From positions 62,001-126,000 of the forward strand of contig NZ_AZUC01000063.1 in NCBI RefSeq assembly GCF_000586555.1: a DNA stretch of 64,000 bases. The letters are read 5' to 3'. A program made the translations under genes and the position numbers. The DNA comes from Sporosarcina sp. D27 (GTDB lineage: Bacteria > Bacillota > Bacilli > Bacillales_A > Planococcaceae). Position 1 is the stretch's first letter. Every line of letters begins with the position of its first letter. The notes beneath the pieces are model-generated. The model did not search any database, had not been told where the DNA came from, and worked only from the letters and a program-made list of their open reading frames with translations. Positions 49,814-59,442 of this stretch are shown here, piece by piece.

Positions 49814-50878
49814 TCAGATTGCTTTTTCTTTCTTAATTTGTTTACTACGTAACTGTCCACAAGCCGCATCAATATCGGTACCTTGTTCCATGCGCACGCC
49901 GCAAACAATCCCCCGCTTCCTAAGCGTCTCATAGAACTTCTTAATATTAGCAGGCTCACTCCTTGTATACTGATCGTGCTCATCTACAGGATTATAAGGA
50001 ATCAAGTTAACGTATGACAAGTGACGTTTGTTGTACAGCAACTTCGCAAGTTGTTCTGCTTCAGCGACATGATCGTTAACATCATTCAACAAAATATATT
50101 CAAAAGTAATTCGACGATTTGTTGTTTCTAAGTAGTAATCAATAGCATCCATCAATTTTTCAATTGGATACGCTCGATTTATCTTCATAATGCGTGTACG
50201 AAGCTCGTTATTTGGAGCGTGCAACGATACTGCCAAGTTAACTTGGATGTTTTCGTTTGCAAAATCACGGATTTTCGGAGTCAGCCCACTCGTTGACACG
50301 GTAATGTGACGTGCACCGATCACCAAACCTTTTTGGTCATTGACAACTCGTAAGAAATTCATTAAGTTCTCATAGTTATCAAACGGTTCTCCAATTCCCA
50401 TCACTACAATATGACTTACGCGGTCGTCATTACCTTTCGTATCCAAATGATGTTGCACATTCATAATTTGTTCCACAATCTCTCCAGATTCCAAATCACG
50501 GTTCTTTTTCAATAATCCACTTGCACAGAAACTGCATCCGATATTACAGCCAACTTGAGTGGTCACACAGACTGAATGTCCATATGGAAACTTCATCAAA
50601 ACGGTTTCAATCAAATTCCCATCACGCATTTTGAAAAGGAACTTGATGGTACCATCTTCTGACTCTTGTTTCACTGTCTGTTCCAAAGATTGAATCACAA
50701 AGTTCTCTTCCAACAATTCCAAACAGTCACTATTGAGGTTCTTCATATCGGAAAATTGGGTAACTCGCTTTTTATACAACCAATCCCAAACCTGTACGGC
50801 ACGATATTTCTTCTGCCCATTTTCTATTAGCCAATCCGTAAGTTGTTCAAATGTAAGACCATATATTAATTTTTTCAT
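49814..50878 (-). CDS. rlmN: 23S rRNA/tRNA adenine-C2 methyltransferase RlmN
   Basis: A 354-residue radical SAM enzyme that methylates C2 of A2503 in 23S rRNA and A37 in some tRNAs. The iron-sulfur site is [11 protein letters not shown] (CxxxCxxC). The methyl-carrying Cys is in [12 protein letters not shown] near the C-terminus, and the other conserved Cys regions are in place. [15 protein letters not shown] is the family GEP motif. GAGGATG precedes the ATG. Length is standard. Confidence 0.95.
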   Translation of the reverse strand: MKKLIYGLTFEQLTDWLIENGQKKYRAVQVWDWLYKKRVTQFSDMKNLNSDCLELLEENFVIQSLEQTVKQESEDGTIKFLFKMRDGNLIETVLMKFPYGHSVCVTTQVGCNIGCSFCASGLLKKNRDLESGEIVEQIMNVQHHLDTKGNDDRVSHIVVMGIGEPFDNYENLMNFLRVVNDQKGLVIGARHITVSTSGLTPKIRDFANENIQVNLAVSLHAPNNELRTRIMKINRAYPIEKLMDAIDYYLETTNRRITFEYILLNDVNDHVAEAEQLAKLLYNKRHLSYVNLIPYNPVDEHDQYTRSEPANIKKFYETLRKRGIVCGVRMEQGTDIDAACGQLRSKQIKKEKAI

Positions 50879-51009
50879 TAGACATCCTCATTTCAGATAA
50901 TACATTTCATCCGTCCATTGTACAGGATTGTTTAATAAGACACAACAGCTATGTAAGATATTGGAGCTATGTAAGTTGAATATGAAGGGTATTAGGTCAA
51001 CATATAAAG

Positions 51010-51043
51010 AAAAAAACAGCGCTCTACAGTAGAGTCGCTGTTA
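51010..51043 (-). terminator. Terminator after the phnA-linked small gene
   Basis: Minus-strand ACAGCGACTCTAC / GTAGAGCGCTGT followed by TTTTTTC. Confidence 0.85.
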
Positions 51044-51044
51044 G

Positions 51045-51233
51045 TCACTTATTTTGGTTCACTTTCTTTTCGATATTTAGCTTCGCAACGAATGCCACAA
51101 TATTTAGCAATGCAACGACTGCTAGCAAAATAGCGACGCCTGTATGACCATCTGCGTATCGATTCCACGCAAAGTAGCCGAGTAAGACTGCAAAAATGAT
51201 ATCTACTGTTTTAGAGTTAAATAGTTTCATCAT
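51045..51233 (-). CDS. Two-helix mini membrane protein downstream of phnA
   Basis: A 62-residue protein with helices at about 9-25 and 30-52, and a basic tail (LNIEKKVNQNK). It starts 3 bases after the phnA stop, so the two are co-transcribed. Its ribosome binding site (AAGGGATG) lies inside the phnA end. Function unknown. Confidence 0.7.
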   Translation of the reverse strand: MMKLFNSKTVDIIFAVLLGYFAWNRYADGHTGVAILLAVVALLNIVAFVAKLNIEKKVNQNK

Positions 51234-51236
51234 CCC

Positions 51237-51578
51237 TTAACCCTTCTTCACAAATTCAGACTTGAGTTTCATCGCGCCGAATCCTGTAATTTTACAGTCA
51301 ATGTTATGGTCTCCGTCTACAAGACGAATTCCTTTTACTTTCGTGCCTATTTTCAAAACAGATGAACTACCTTTTACTTTCAAGTCTTTGATGACGGTTA
51401 CGGTATCTCCATCTTGAAGTGGATTTCCATTCGCATCTTTGACATCCAATTGTTCTGTTTGAAGTAGTTCTTCTCCCGCAGTCCACTCATACGCACACTC
51501 TGGACATACTAACTGTAATCCATCTTCATACGTATATGGTGATCCACATTGTGGACAATTTGGTAATTGTTCTGTCAT
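51237..51578 (-). CDS. yjdM: PhnA/YjdM-family zinc ribbon protein
   Basis: A 113-residue protein with an N-terminal zinc ribbon ([21 protein letters not shown]) and a C-terminal SH3-like domain ([40 protein letters not shown]). This is the PhnA (YjdM) family. Despite its old name it is not a proven phosphonate enzyme. GGGGGAA precedes the ATG. First gene of a two-gene unit. Confidence 0.88.
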   Translation of the reverse strand: MTEQLPNCPQCGSPYTYEDGLQLVCPECAYEWTAGEELLQTEQLDVKDANGNPLQDGDTVTVIKDLKVKGSSSVLKIGTKVKGIRLVDGDHNIDCKITGFGAMKLKSEFVKKG

Positions 51579-51664
51579 CCTAATTCCCCCATTCTCTATC
51601 TGTCTCCACTATACCAAACAAAAGGAGTCTCGGGAGAACTATTTCAGACGGCAATGTGTCAATT

Positions 51665-52735
51665 TCAATCAGTCCACGCACTTACAAAGTCAAACAACTG
51701 TTGAAAGAACTTTCCCATTTCATCATCCGAACCTATTGTTACACGGAGCCATTCTTCTGTCTCTGGCTTGGAAAAATGACGGACAAGGATTTGTTTATCT
51801 TTTAAGCTTTTATGGAGTTGTTTAGCAGGAATACCTGGATGATGGACAAATAAGAAATTCGCAGTAGAAGGCAATACTTTGAACCCGACAGATTCGAACA
51901 CTTTTCTCGATTGTTCACGTGTACGAATTATTGCCTGAACGGTCGTGTGAAAATAGTCCGAATCCTTAACAGAAGCAAAACCAGCTGCTAACGCTAACTG
52001 ATCAATCGTGTAGGAATTGAACGAGTTTTTAATGCGATTCAGTGCATCAATCATCGTTGTGGAACCAATTGCATACCCGATTCGAAGTCCTGCTAACGAA
52101 CGGGATTTTGACATTGTACGGGTTATCAGCAAGTTGTCGAAACGCTCGATTAAAGGAATCGCTGTTTTTCCGCCAAAATCGATATAAGCTTCATCTATAA
52201 TCACGGTCCGTCCCTGATTTTCTCTAACAATCTTTTCAAGCGCTTCGAGCGATAATGCAATCCCTGTAGGTGCATTCGGATTCGGAAAGATTATTCCCCC
52301 TTCTGACTTGTAAAAAGCTTCTGCATTCAAACTAAAATCTTCCTTTAGAGGAATAGGTTCATATGGAATATCAAACAGTGCTGCGTATGTTGGATAAAAT
52401 GAATACGTGATCGTAGGGAATCTAATCATTTTGCCAGGCGTAAAGAACGCCATGAACGTGAAAGCCAGTACTTCATCCGATCCATTTCCAATGAAAACCT
52501 GATCCGCAGACACGTCATGCAAGTCAGCAAGAGCGACTCGAAGCTTTTCTGGATCTGACTCCGGATATTTACGCAGATCCGATGTGAGTGCATGTTGCAA
52601 TGCTTCAAACACCATTGGACTTGGCCGGTAAGGATTTTCATTGGTGTTCAACTTAATCCAACCTTCTCCATTCGCTTGTTCTCCTGGTGTATAAGGCTCA
52701 GTTCTTCGGACCATGTCGCTCCATAGCTCATTCAC
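51665..52735 (-). CDS. hisC: Histidinol-phosphate aminotransferase
   Basis: A 356-residue PLP aminotransferase converting imidazole-acetol phosphate to histidinol phosphate. [12 protein letters not shown]-like start ([13 protein letters not shown]), [25 protein letters not shown] and the PLP lysine in [15 protein letters not shown] are all present. Last gene of the operon, overlapping hisI by 4 bases. In many Bacillales hisC sits with the aromatic genes, so its place here is a local trait. Confidence 0.93.
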   Translation of the reverse strand: MNELWSDMVRRTEPYTPGEQANGEGWIKLNTNENPYRPSPMVFEALQHALTSDLRKYPESDPEKLRVALADLHDVSADQVFIGNGSDEVLAFTFMAFFTPGKMIRFPTITYSFYPTYAALFDIPYEPIPLKEDFSLNAEAFYKSEGGIIFPNPNAPTGIALSLEALEKIVRENQGRTVIIDEAYIDFGGKTAIPLIERFDNLLITRTMSKSRSLAGLRIGYAIGSTTMIDALNRIKNSFNSYTIDQLALAAGFASVKDSDYFHTTVQAIIRTREQSRKVFESVGFKVLPSTANFLFVHHPGIPAKQLHKSLKDKQILVRHFSKPETEEWLRVTIGSDDEMGKFFQQLFDFVSAWTD

Positions 52736-53370
52736 TGACTCCCCTCCTCCTCCATTCGTCGAGACTTCAAAACAGATTTTACATCTTCAATTGATAGTCC
52801 TAATTCTTCCATTAACACAAGAATGTGATAGGTCAAATCCGCAAGTTCGTTCGCCGTTTCGTTCAAGTCATTGTTCTTAGCTCCAATAACTACTTCTGTT
52901 GTTTCCTCTCCTACTTTTTTCAAGATTTTATCGATTCCTTCGCGGAAGAGATAGGTTGTATACGCACCTTCTTTAGGGTTGCTTTTTCTATTCTGTATTT
53001 GCTTCGCAACTTGTTGAATGATGGTTCTTCTGTTTCGGATGTCCTCAGAATCTTCTCTAGAAAAACACGAGTCAGTTCCTAAATGACAAGCGGGCCCCTG
53101 TGCCTCAACTTGGACTAAAATCGTATCTTGATCGCAATCGAAATCCAGCTGTTTCACAAATTGTCGATTGCCAGATGTTGCTCCTTTGTTCCATAGCTCT
53201 TTTCGTGACCGACTATAAAACCAGGTTTCCCCCGAATCCATCGTCTTTTGAAGAGATTCTTCATTCATATAGCCAAGCATCAGGACTGCGCCAGTCTGAG
53301 CGTCTTGAATGATAGCGGGAACTAAGCCTTCACTGTCATAAGTGATATTTTTACCGTTCACTCGAAACAC
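52732..53370 (-). CDS. hisI: Bifunctional phosphoribosyl-AMP cyclohydrolase / phosphoribosyl-ATP pyrophosphatase
   Basis: A 212-residue fusion. Residues ~1-110 are the HisI cyclohydrolase ([33 protein letters not shown]; zinc and Mg ligands in [11 protein letters not shown] and [10 protein letters not shown]). Residues ~115-205 are the HisE pyrophosphatase ([29 protein letters not shown]). Together they carry out the second and third steps of histidine synthesis. It overlaps hisF by 20 bases. Confidence 0.94.
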   Translation of the reverse strand: MFRVNGKNITYDSEGLVPAIIQDAQTGAVLMLGYMNEESLQKTMDSGETWFYSRSRKELWNKGATSGNRQFVKQLDFDCDQDTILVQVEAQGPACHLGTDSCFSREDSEDIRNRRTIIQQVAKQIQNRKSNPKEGAYTTYLFREGIDKILKKVGEETTEVVIGAKNNDLNETANELADLTYHILVLMEELGLSIEDVKSVLKSRRMEEEGSQ

Positions 53371-54103
53371 TCCTCGCCTCTTCTTTCAAATCAGATAGCG
53401 ATACGATATCAAAGTGCAAGATGGATGCAACTAATGCTGATTGTGCCTGAGTTTGTTCAAACACATCACGGATGTGATCAGCACTGCCAGCTCCCCCGCT
53501 TGCAACCACTGGGATCAATACAGAATCTGCAACAAGCTTAGTAAGTTCAAGGTTATAGCCAGTTCTCATCCCGTCTTCATCGATGCAGTTTAGTACAATC
53601 TCTCCAGCACCCAGCTGAGCTCCTTTTTTCGCCCATTCGATTGCATCTATTCCCGTATCTTCCATACCTGCTTTAGCAAAAACGGTCCATTGACCAGATT
53701 CGGATTGACTGACGTCCATGGACAACATGATGCGGCTGGAACCATAACGGTCAGATGCTTCACGAAGTAAATCAGGATTCTTCAACGCTCCACTGTTAAT
53801 AGATACTTTGTCCGCTCCTGCTTCAATTGCCAGTTCCACATCCGAAAGGGTTTGAATCCCACCGCCAACGATGAATGGAATTTCAATGCTTTCACCAATT
53901 TGGCGAATCAAGTCTAAAAACATGCCGCGTTGTTGAACAGATGCAGAGATATCGTAAAATACTAATTCATCCGCACCTTCTGCTTCATACTTCTTCGCAA
54001 GCTCTATTGGATCTGCAAGTTCTTTTACATCTTGAAACTTCTTTCCTTTCACAACACGTCGATTATCAATATCTAGGCATGCAATTATTTTTCGTTCCGT
54101 CAT
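53351..54103 (-). CDS. hisF: Imidazole glycerol phosphate synthase, cyclase subunit
   Basis: A 250-residue TIM barrel. Catalytic Asp11 (IACLDID) and Asp130 (LSMDVS) are kept, as are Glu46 and Lys99 of the ammonia gate; gate Arg5 of the Thermotoga enzyme is Lys here. The usual LLTSIDRDG loop reads VLNCIDEDG, a divergence next to the active site. Normally HisF receives ammonia from HisH through the barrel, but no hisH gene occurs in this operon. It may use free ammonia or a HisH encoded elsewhere. One-base overlap with hisA. Confidence 0.92.
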   Translation of the reverse strand: MTERKIIACLDIDNRRVVKGKKFQDVKELADPIELAKKYEAEGADELVFYDISASVQQRGMFLDLIRQIGESIEIPFIVGGGIQTLSDVELAIEAGADKVSINSGALKNPDLLREASDRYGSSRIMLSMDVSQSESGQWTVFAKAGMEDTGIDAIEWAKKGAQLGAGEIVLNCIDEDGMRTGYNLELTKLVADSVLIPVVASGGAGSADHIRDVFEQTQAQSALVASILHFDIVSLSDLKEEARSVSSER

Positions 54104-54813
54104 TATAGGACCTCCATCATTTTTTGGAATCGAGTTTCGTTTTCATAGATTGCTTTTCCGACAATGGCTCCATATAGGGATTCTTGCTGAAGTTTCTCAA
54201 TATCTCCTACAGTTGTAACTCCACCTGAGGCGATGATATCCATTTTCGTTTCTTTTTGTAATTTTTGAAGTTCTTCAAAATTAGGTCCAGCGAGCATCCC
54301 ATCTTTCGCGATGTCTGTATAGATAACAGTTTGTACGCCCACTTGCTCTAATTTTTTAACTAATGAAGAGACATCCGTCGTTGCGTCTTCTGTCCATCCG
54401 GCGATTGTCGGAATACCATTTTTAGCATCAATTGAAACAGCGATTTGTTTACCAAATCTAGTAATCGCTTGTTTCAGCATGGAAGGATTATTAATAGCAG
54501 AAGTCCCAAGAATGACACGTTCAACACCATTTGTTAAATAATCTTCAATGGCTTCAATGGATCGAATCCCACCACCGACTTGGACTGGTAGTTGTAAGGA
54601 GTTTACAAGCTCAATAATTGCATCACGGTTGATGGATTTACCTGTTTTCGCTCCATCTAGATCCACGACGTGGAGCCATGTTGCACCTTGCGTTTGCCAC
54701 TGCTTACCAATTTCAAGCGGGGAATCATGATAGACCGTCTCCTTATTGAAATCCCCTTGCACTAACCGAACACATTTCCCATTTTGAATATCAATGGCTG
54801 GAAATAAAATCAT
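54103..54813 (-). CDS. hisA: Phosphoribosylformimino-AICAR ribotide isomerase
   Basis: A 236-residue TIM barrel isomerase for the fourth step of the pathway. Catalytic Asp8 (LFPAIDIQNGKCVRL) and the second Asp (TDIAKDGML) are visible, and VVDLDGAKTG and QVGGGIRS form the phosphate sites. GAGGTAA precedes the start. The 26-base gap to hisB is where hisH lies in the usual B-H-A-F order; nothing else fits there. Confidence 0.94.
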   Translation of the reverse strand: MILFPAIDIQNGKCVRLVQGDFNKETVYHDSPLEIGKQWQTQGATWLHVVDLDGAKTGKSINRDAIIELVNSLQLPVQVGGGIRSIEAIEDYLTNGVERVILGTSAINNPSMLKQAITRFGKQIAVSIDAKNGIPTIAGWTEDATTDVSSLVKKLEQVGVQTVIYTDIAKDGMLAGPNFEELQKLQKETKMDIIASGGVTTVGDIEKLQQESLYGAIVGKAIYENETRFQKMMEVL

Positions 54814-54839
54814 TACCTCTCACTCCTTTCATCTATTCG

Positions 54840-55421
54840 TTACAAACTACCTTTTGTCGAAGGAATTCCTTGTCGGTCATTTTTTGCAACTGCAATACGG
54901 ATCGCGCGACCGAATCCTTTGAAGATGGATTCTAAAATATGATGACTGTTTTTCCCATACTGTAAATTGATATGTAACGTCACACCTGCATGGCGGGTAA
55001 ATGCAAGAAAGAACTCTTCAGCGAGTTCAGTATCGAACACACCTATCTTTTCTTTTAAGCCTGGCACATTGTAAACAAGAAACGAACGTCCGCTAATATC
55101 TAGAGATACTGTAGCTAAAGATTCATCCATGGGAACTGTTTCAGATGCATAGCGTTCAATGCTCTCTTTGGTCCCAAGTGCTTCTTTAAATGCTGTTCCT
55201 AGAGCAATTCCCACATCCTCCACACTATGGTGTTGGTCCGTTTCTAGATCCCCCTTACACGTAATTTGTAAATCTAGGCCACCGTGCATAGTCGCAAGAA
55301 CGAGCATGTGATCGAGAAACCCAACTCCTGTATCGATGTCACTCTTTCCTGCCCCATCTAACGCTAACTTCATTCTGATGTCTGTTTCAGCGGTTTTCCG
55401 TTCAATTGTCGAAGTCCTCAT
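54840..55421 (-). CDS. hisB: Imidazoleglycerol-phosphate dehydratase
   Basis: A 193-residue Mn-dependent dehydratase. The duplicated metal motif is present: HMLVLATMHGG and DQHHSVEDVGIALG in the first half, FTRHAGVTLH and GKNSHHILESIFKGFGRA in the second. It is the monofunctional type, so histidinol-phosphate phosphatase must come from hisJ. Overlaps hisD by 4 bases. Confidence 0.95.
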   Translation of the reverse strand: MRTSTIERKTAETDIRMKLALDGAGKSDIDTGVGFLDHMLVLATMHGGLDLQITCKGDLETDQHHSVEDVGIALGTAFKEALGTKESIERYASETVPMDESLATVSLDISGRSFLVYNVPGLKEKIGVFDTELAEEFFLAFTRHAGVTLHINLQYGKNSHHILESIFKGFGRAIRIAVAKNDRQGIPSTKGSL

Positions 55422-56695
55422 TCTGATTCCTCCTGTATCCGAACTTGAATGGCTGTTGCATGGCCATTAAGTTGCTCGGTTTTTGCAAGTTCGATAATTG
55501 CATCAGAGACTTGTTCAAGCGCTTCCTTCTTATAGCGGATAATACTCGTCTTTTTCATGAAATCATAAACTCCTAGCGGCGATGAAAACTTTGCAGTGCC
55601 ACTCGTCGGTAGCGTATGGTTCGGTCCTGCCATATAATCGCCAAGTGCTTCCGGCGAATACGCCCCGAGGAAAATGGCGCCAGCATGCTCGATGTCATCA
55701 AGTCTTTTTTCAGGGTTTATTGTCATGATTTCTAAATGCTCGGGTGCAAGGTCATTAATCATTTCAATTGCTTCTTCTTCAGATTCCACAACCGCAATCC
55801 AGCCATTTGATTGGATGGACTTTTTCGCAATTTCTTTTCGATCCATACGCTCCAATTGTCTCGAAACTTCTATAGAAAGCGATTCAGCATACTTTAAAGA
55901 TGGCACCAGACAACAAGCCGATGCGTCTTCATCGTGCTCAGCCTGAGCAAGTAAATCTGCAGCTACAAACGATAAATCGGATTGTTCGTCTGCCCAAATG
56001 CACACTTCACTTGGACCCGCAATCATATCAATTGAGACATCACCAAACACGAGTTTCTTAGCACACGCCACATATGCATTTCCAGGACCTGTGATTTTGA
56101 GTACAGGTTGAATCGATTCGGTACCGTATGCTAAAGCGGCGATCGCTTGTGCACCCCCGACTTTGTAAATCTCGTCGACTCCACATAGGTCCGCGGCAAC
56201 AAGAACTGCAGCATTAACGGATCCGTTGGCTTGTGGCGGTGTTGTGAGGACAAGCCGCTTCACACCTGCTATTTTTGCTGGGATTGCGTTCATCAACACG
56301 GTAGAAGGATAAGATGCTTTGCCACCAGGAATGTAAATACCTGCAGATGCGAGGGGACGTACTTGCTGACCAAGATAGACACCCGCTTCCGGTTCAATCC
56401 GCCAACTTTCTTCCTTTTGCTGTTCGTGAAAACATTGAATACGTCCTCTGGCGTCTTTTAATGCCTGAAGTAATGATATTGAAACCTCGTTATAGGCTTC
56501 CTTGATTTCTTGTTCAGAAACTCGAAGAGCTTGTAAAGTGACGCCATCAAAACGTTTCGTTAACATTAGTAGTTCAGCATCTTTGAACCGTTTAACCCGG
56601 TCAATAATGTTCCTAACCTCTTGCTCAATAGTCAAAGTAGTCTTCTGTCGTGCGATCCGTTGTTTTATCTGTTCACGTGTTGTGAGTATTTGCAC
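55418..56695 (-). CDS. hisD: Histidinol dehydrogenase
   Basis: A ~425-residue NAD-dependent Zn enzyme performing the last two oxidations to histidine. VGGAQAIAALAYGTESI, ITGPGNAYVACAKKLV, IDMIAGPSEVCIWAD and the zinc-site stretches QAEHDEDA and GPNHTLPTSGTAKF are all present. GTG 56695 has AAAGGAG upstream; an in-frame TTG 12 bases earlier touches the ribosome binding site. The gene starts inside the end of hisG (overlap about 23 bases). Confidence 0.94.
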   Translation of the reverse strand: MQILTTREQIKQRIARQKTTLTIEQEVRNIIDRVKRFKDAELLMLTKRFDGVTLQALRVSEQEIKEAYNEVSISLLQALKDARGRIQCFHEQQKEESWRIEPEAGVYLGQQVRPLASAGIYIPGGKASYPSTVLMNAIPAKIAGVKRLVLTTPPQANGSVNAAVLVAADLCGVDEIYKVGGAQAIAALAYGTESIQPVLKITGPGNAYVACAKKLVFGDVSIDMIAGPSEVCIWADEQSDLSFVAADLLAQAEHDEDASACCLVPSLKYAESLSIEVSRQLERMDRKEIAKKSIQSNGWIAVVESEEEAIEMINDLAPEHLEIMTINPEKRLDDIEHAGAIFLGAYSPEALGDYMAGPNHTLPTSGTAKFSSPLGVYDFMKKTSIIRYKKEALEQVSDAIIELAKTEQLNGHATAIQVRIQEESE

Positions 56696-57326
56696 GACGC
56701 CCTTCAACTCCTTTCTCCAACAACTCCATACAGCGCTTTACTTCAGTTGTTTTCGTTGCATAACTCGCTTTGTTTACGATGACACGTGTACTCACTTTAG
56801 CGATTTCCCGTAAAATCACCAATCCATTATCCCGAAGTGTGGAGCCTGTTTCGACGATATCCACGATGACCTCTGAAAGCCCAACAATCGGTGCAAGTTC
56901 AATCGAGCCGCTCAATCGGCTAATTTCTGTGCGAATACCGGCTTTATCGAAATAGGCTTTTGCGATCGAGGGATACTTGGTTGCAACAGTCAGCGATTTC
57001 GTGTCTGCTGGGAAACTATTAGGAAAACCAGCAACAACTAGCTGACAGTTCCCGAATTCTAAATCTTGTAACTCATAGACATCCCTACCGTCTTCCATAA
57101 TCGTGTCCTTTCCAACAATTCCAATGTCGGCTGCTCCTTTTTCAACATACGTCGGTACATCCGATGCTTTCACAAAAAGCAATTGATAGTCTTCGTCTTT
57201 ACTCGTAATGACTAATTTTCTTTCATCTAATAAGGTGTCTGGAAATACAATACCCCCTCCAGTTAAAAACTCTCTCGCTTTTTCTGCAATCCTTCCTTTC
57301 GCAACTGCTATTTTCATTGGCACCAC
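56673..57326 (-). CDS. hisG: ATP phosphoribosyltransferase, short catalytic form
   Basis: A 217-residue HisG_S enzyme catalysing the first committed step. MKIAVAKGRIAEKAREFL, KASDVPTYVEKGAADIGIVG KD and the phosphate loop VDIVETGSTLRDNGL are conserved. At ~217 residues it lacks the regulatory ACT-like domain of the long form and so depends on HisZ, encoded just upstream. The start is GTG 57326 or ATG 57317. Confidence 0.94.
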   Translation of the reverse strand: MVPMKIAVAKGRIAEKAREFLTGGGIVFPDTLLDERKLVITSKDEDYQLLFVKASDVPTYVEKGAADIGIVGKDTIMEDGRDVYELQDLEFGNCQLVVAGFPNSFPADTKSLTVATKYPSIAKAYFDKAGIRTEISRLSGSIELAPIVGLSEVIVDIVETGSTLRDNGLVILREIAKVSTRVIVNKASYATKTTEVKRCMELLEKGVEGRRANTHNT

Positions 57327-57341
57327 CGCGTTTCACTCCCT

Positions 57342-58304
57342 TCATTCAATCCGTCTTGGCTCTGTTGTTTTAACGGTAAAAATTGCTTCCACGTCACATG
57401 CAAAACCGACCGCTGGTAACTGCGCTTTAAAGTTCTGACTCACCTCGTCATAACGACCTCCCATCAGTAGGGGTTTGCCGATTGTACTGCTAAATCCTTG
57501 GAACTGAATTCCTGAATAATAGTCCATTTCATTGACCATCCCGAGATCTACTGTTACGTGATTTCCATAACCGGATGCCACAACAAGTTCATATACCGCT
57601 TCAATATGTTGAATAATAGTAGAAAGTTGGTTGTTCAGAGGATGTTCACGAAAACGGTTAAAAACAGAAGTTGCTTCACCGTATGAGAAGATGGTTTCTA
57701 GCAGTAAATCCTTCGTTTGATTTTTAATGTTATGTTGTTGCAGAAAACTGGCAAGCTCACTCCTATTCTTCATTTGAATATAAGATTTCACTTGAAGTTG
57801 TTCATCTGTCGTCAATTGAAGAATCCGATTCAGTTCATGTAAAATTCCAGCATGCCCAAGTTCAATCTTAAAATCATGGAGTCCTAATTCTGTAAGTGCA
57901 AGACAAGCGAGTCCTATCACTTCTGCATCATTTTCTGCTGATTGGTTGCTGAATAATTCAATTCCCGCTTGCCTGCGCTCAGTTGGAATGGTGAGGTCAT
58001 CTGATTGCCGGAAAACAGATTGCACATACCAACAACGAACCTCTTCGCTTAAATTTTCATACGTAGTTGCAATCTCACGCATAAGGGGTATGGTCACATC
58101 GGGTCTTAATACAAGAATGTCTCCGGTATGATCGATTAGCTTTAGAAGACTTTTACGATTTTGAATGGTTTGGAGTGATTCATAGGTTTCATATCTCTCG
58201 AGTACTGGCAAATTGACTTCCCGATATCCTCTTCCTGAAAAGGAGTTTCTAAAGACTTCTCGGATTTCAAACTCTTCCTCTGCTGATTGAAATATATTTC
58301 TCAA
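57342..58304 (-). CDS. hisZ: ATP phosphoribosyltransferase regulatory subunit HisZ
   Basis: A 320-residue histidyl-tRNA synthetase-like protein without tRNA-charging activity. HisRS-type motif 2 and 3 remnants are visible (LVLRPDVTIPLMREIAT; CWYVQSVFRQSD; GGRYDEVSQNF). It assembles with short HisG and mediates feedback by histidine. The initiator is TTG with AAGGGGTG upstream. At ~320 residues it is somewhat shorter than common HisZ proteins (~390). First gene of the operon. Confidence 0.92.
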   Translation of the reverse strand: MRNIFQSAEEEFEIREVFRNSFSGRGYREVNLPVLERYETYESLQTIQNRKSLLKLIDHTGDILVLRPDVTIPLMREIATTYENLSEEVRCWYVQSVFRQSDDLTIPTERRQAGIELFSNQSAENDAEVIGLACLALTELGLHDFKIELGHAGILHELNRILQLTTDEQLQVKSYIQMKNRSELASFLQQHNIKNQTKDLLLETIFSYGEATSVFNRFREHPLNNQLSTIIQHIEAVYELVVASGYGNHVTVDLGMVNEMDYYSGIQFQGFSSTIGKPLLMGGRYDEVSQNFKAQLPAVGFACDVEAIFTVKTTEPRRIE

Positions 58305-58352
58305 ACTAGCACCCCTTTGCTTTATCGCTTTACTATGATGAAGTTATCTAGT

Positions 58353-58381
58353 ACTATAAATAGACAATTAAGAAATGTCAA
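58353..58381 (-). promoter_or_regulatory. Sigma-A promoter of the histidine operon
   Basis: On the minus strand TTGACA (58381-58376), 17 bases, TATAGT (58358-58353), a near-perfect promoter. GACAATTAAGAAATGTC across the -35 has inverted ends GACA/TGTC and could be an operator shared with divergent hisJ. Confidence 0.75.
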
Positions 58382-58401
58382 CCAAAAGGAGTTTGATAGT
58401 G

Positions 58402-59202
58402 ATGTTCGATTATCATATGCACACATCATTTTCAGCGGATTGCGAAGCACAACCCAAGGAAATGGTGCGCTCTGCCATTCAAAAAGGACTTACTGAAATT
58501 TGTTTCACAGATCATGTCGACTATGAGTATCCCGATAAAAATTTTATCTTCGATTTTAATCAAGAAACTTACAAAGAGGCAATTGCACAATTACAATACC
58601 TTTACGGAAGTGAGATTCAAGTGAAGCGCGGTGTGGAAATTGGAGTTCAGCCTCATATACTCGATAAGTACACAAACCTAATTCAAGAAGAGGAGTTCGA
58701 CTTTGTTATTTGTTCGCTTCATACTGTTGAACAACAAGATTTACACTTTGGAGCTATTTTTGAGAATCGAACGATTGACGATTCATATGACGCCTACTAT
58801 CATGAGTTGCTTCAATGCATTCGTAAGTTTGATGCCTACAGTGTTCTGGGCCATGTGGATCTCATAAAACGATACGCAAAAAAAGCACCTGAACAGGATT
58901 TTCATGAGTGCTTGAGAGAAATCTTTTCTGAAATTATTCCTCGAGGGAAAGGGATAGAGATTAATACGTCTGGTGTACGCTATAGGCTATCCACTGCTAT
59001 GCCAAGCACGGATATCCTTGAACTATACAAAGCCTGTGGTGGTGAAATCTTAACAATCGGTTCCGATGCGCACAGGCCGACCGATGTTGGGTTCGACATT
59101 CGAAAGAGCTTGCAACTTGCTTCACATATCGGATTCCGCTTCATTGCGACATATGAAAAAGGAGAACCTCAATTCCATTCAATTGAACATTTGCTTCGTT
59201 AA
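58402..59202 (+). CDS. hisJ: Histidinol-phosphatase, PHP type
   Basis: A 266-residue PHP-domain phosphatase, removing phosphate from histidinol phosphate. Metal ligands are visible: FDYHMHTSFSADC at the start, FTDHVDYE, the Glu in VKRGVEIG, CSLHTVE, LGHVDLIK and GSDAHRPTDVG. It is divergent from the operon and shares its 97-base promoter region, supplying the one activity absent from hisB. AAAGGAG precedes the start (ATG 58402 or GTG 58399). Confidence 0.92.
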   Translation: MFDYHMHTSFSADCEAQPKEMVRSAIQKGLTEICFTDHVDYEYPDKNFIFDFNQETYKEAIAQLQYLYGSEIQVKRGVEIGVQPHILDKYTNLIQEEEFDFVICSLHTVEQQDLHFGAIFENRTIDDSYDAYYHELLQCIRKFDAYSVLGHVDLIKRYAKKAPEQDFHECLREIFSEIIPRGKGIEINTSGVRYRLSTAMPSTDILELYKACGGEILTIGSDAHRPTDVGFDIRKSLQLASHIGFRFIATYEKGEPQFHSIEHLLR

Positions 59203-59248
59203 ACAGAAAAGGACCTTCCGCTGAAAGAAGGTCCTCAGACTGTAGACA

Positions 59249-59285
59249 AAAGGGTTGGAAATCGAAATGATTTCCAACCCCTTTG
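59249..59285. terminator. Hairpin downstream of hisJ
   Basis: AAAGGGTTGGAAATC / GATTTCCAACCCCTTT perfect stem, preceded at 59210-59235 by AGGACCTTC/GAAGGTCCT. One of the two should end the hisJ transcript. Confidence 0.7.
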
Positions 59286-59376
59286 ATTTTTGTTCGTATA
59301 AATCTGCAACTGGTCAAGAGCCGTTGATCTCCGTTCGCAGAGAAAATCAACTTTTCATAGTTAATTCTATTATAAA

Positions 59377-59428
59377 AGAAAAAGACTGTAGGCAATCCCC
59401 ATGTTTACTGGAGTTTGGCTACAGTCTG
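59377..59428 (-). terminator. Terminator of argG
   Basis: Minus-strand AGACTGTAGCC..GCCTACAGTCT followed by TTTTCTTTT, 15 bases after the stop. Confidence 0.75.
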
Positions 59429-59442
59429 AAAGGTCCTTTCTA

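Noticed and set aside
51665-58304. hisH hidden in another frame of the his operon
   Set aside because: The genes are tightly packed or overlapping and no frame shows the glutaminase Cys-His-Glu motifs.
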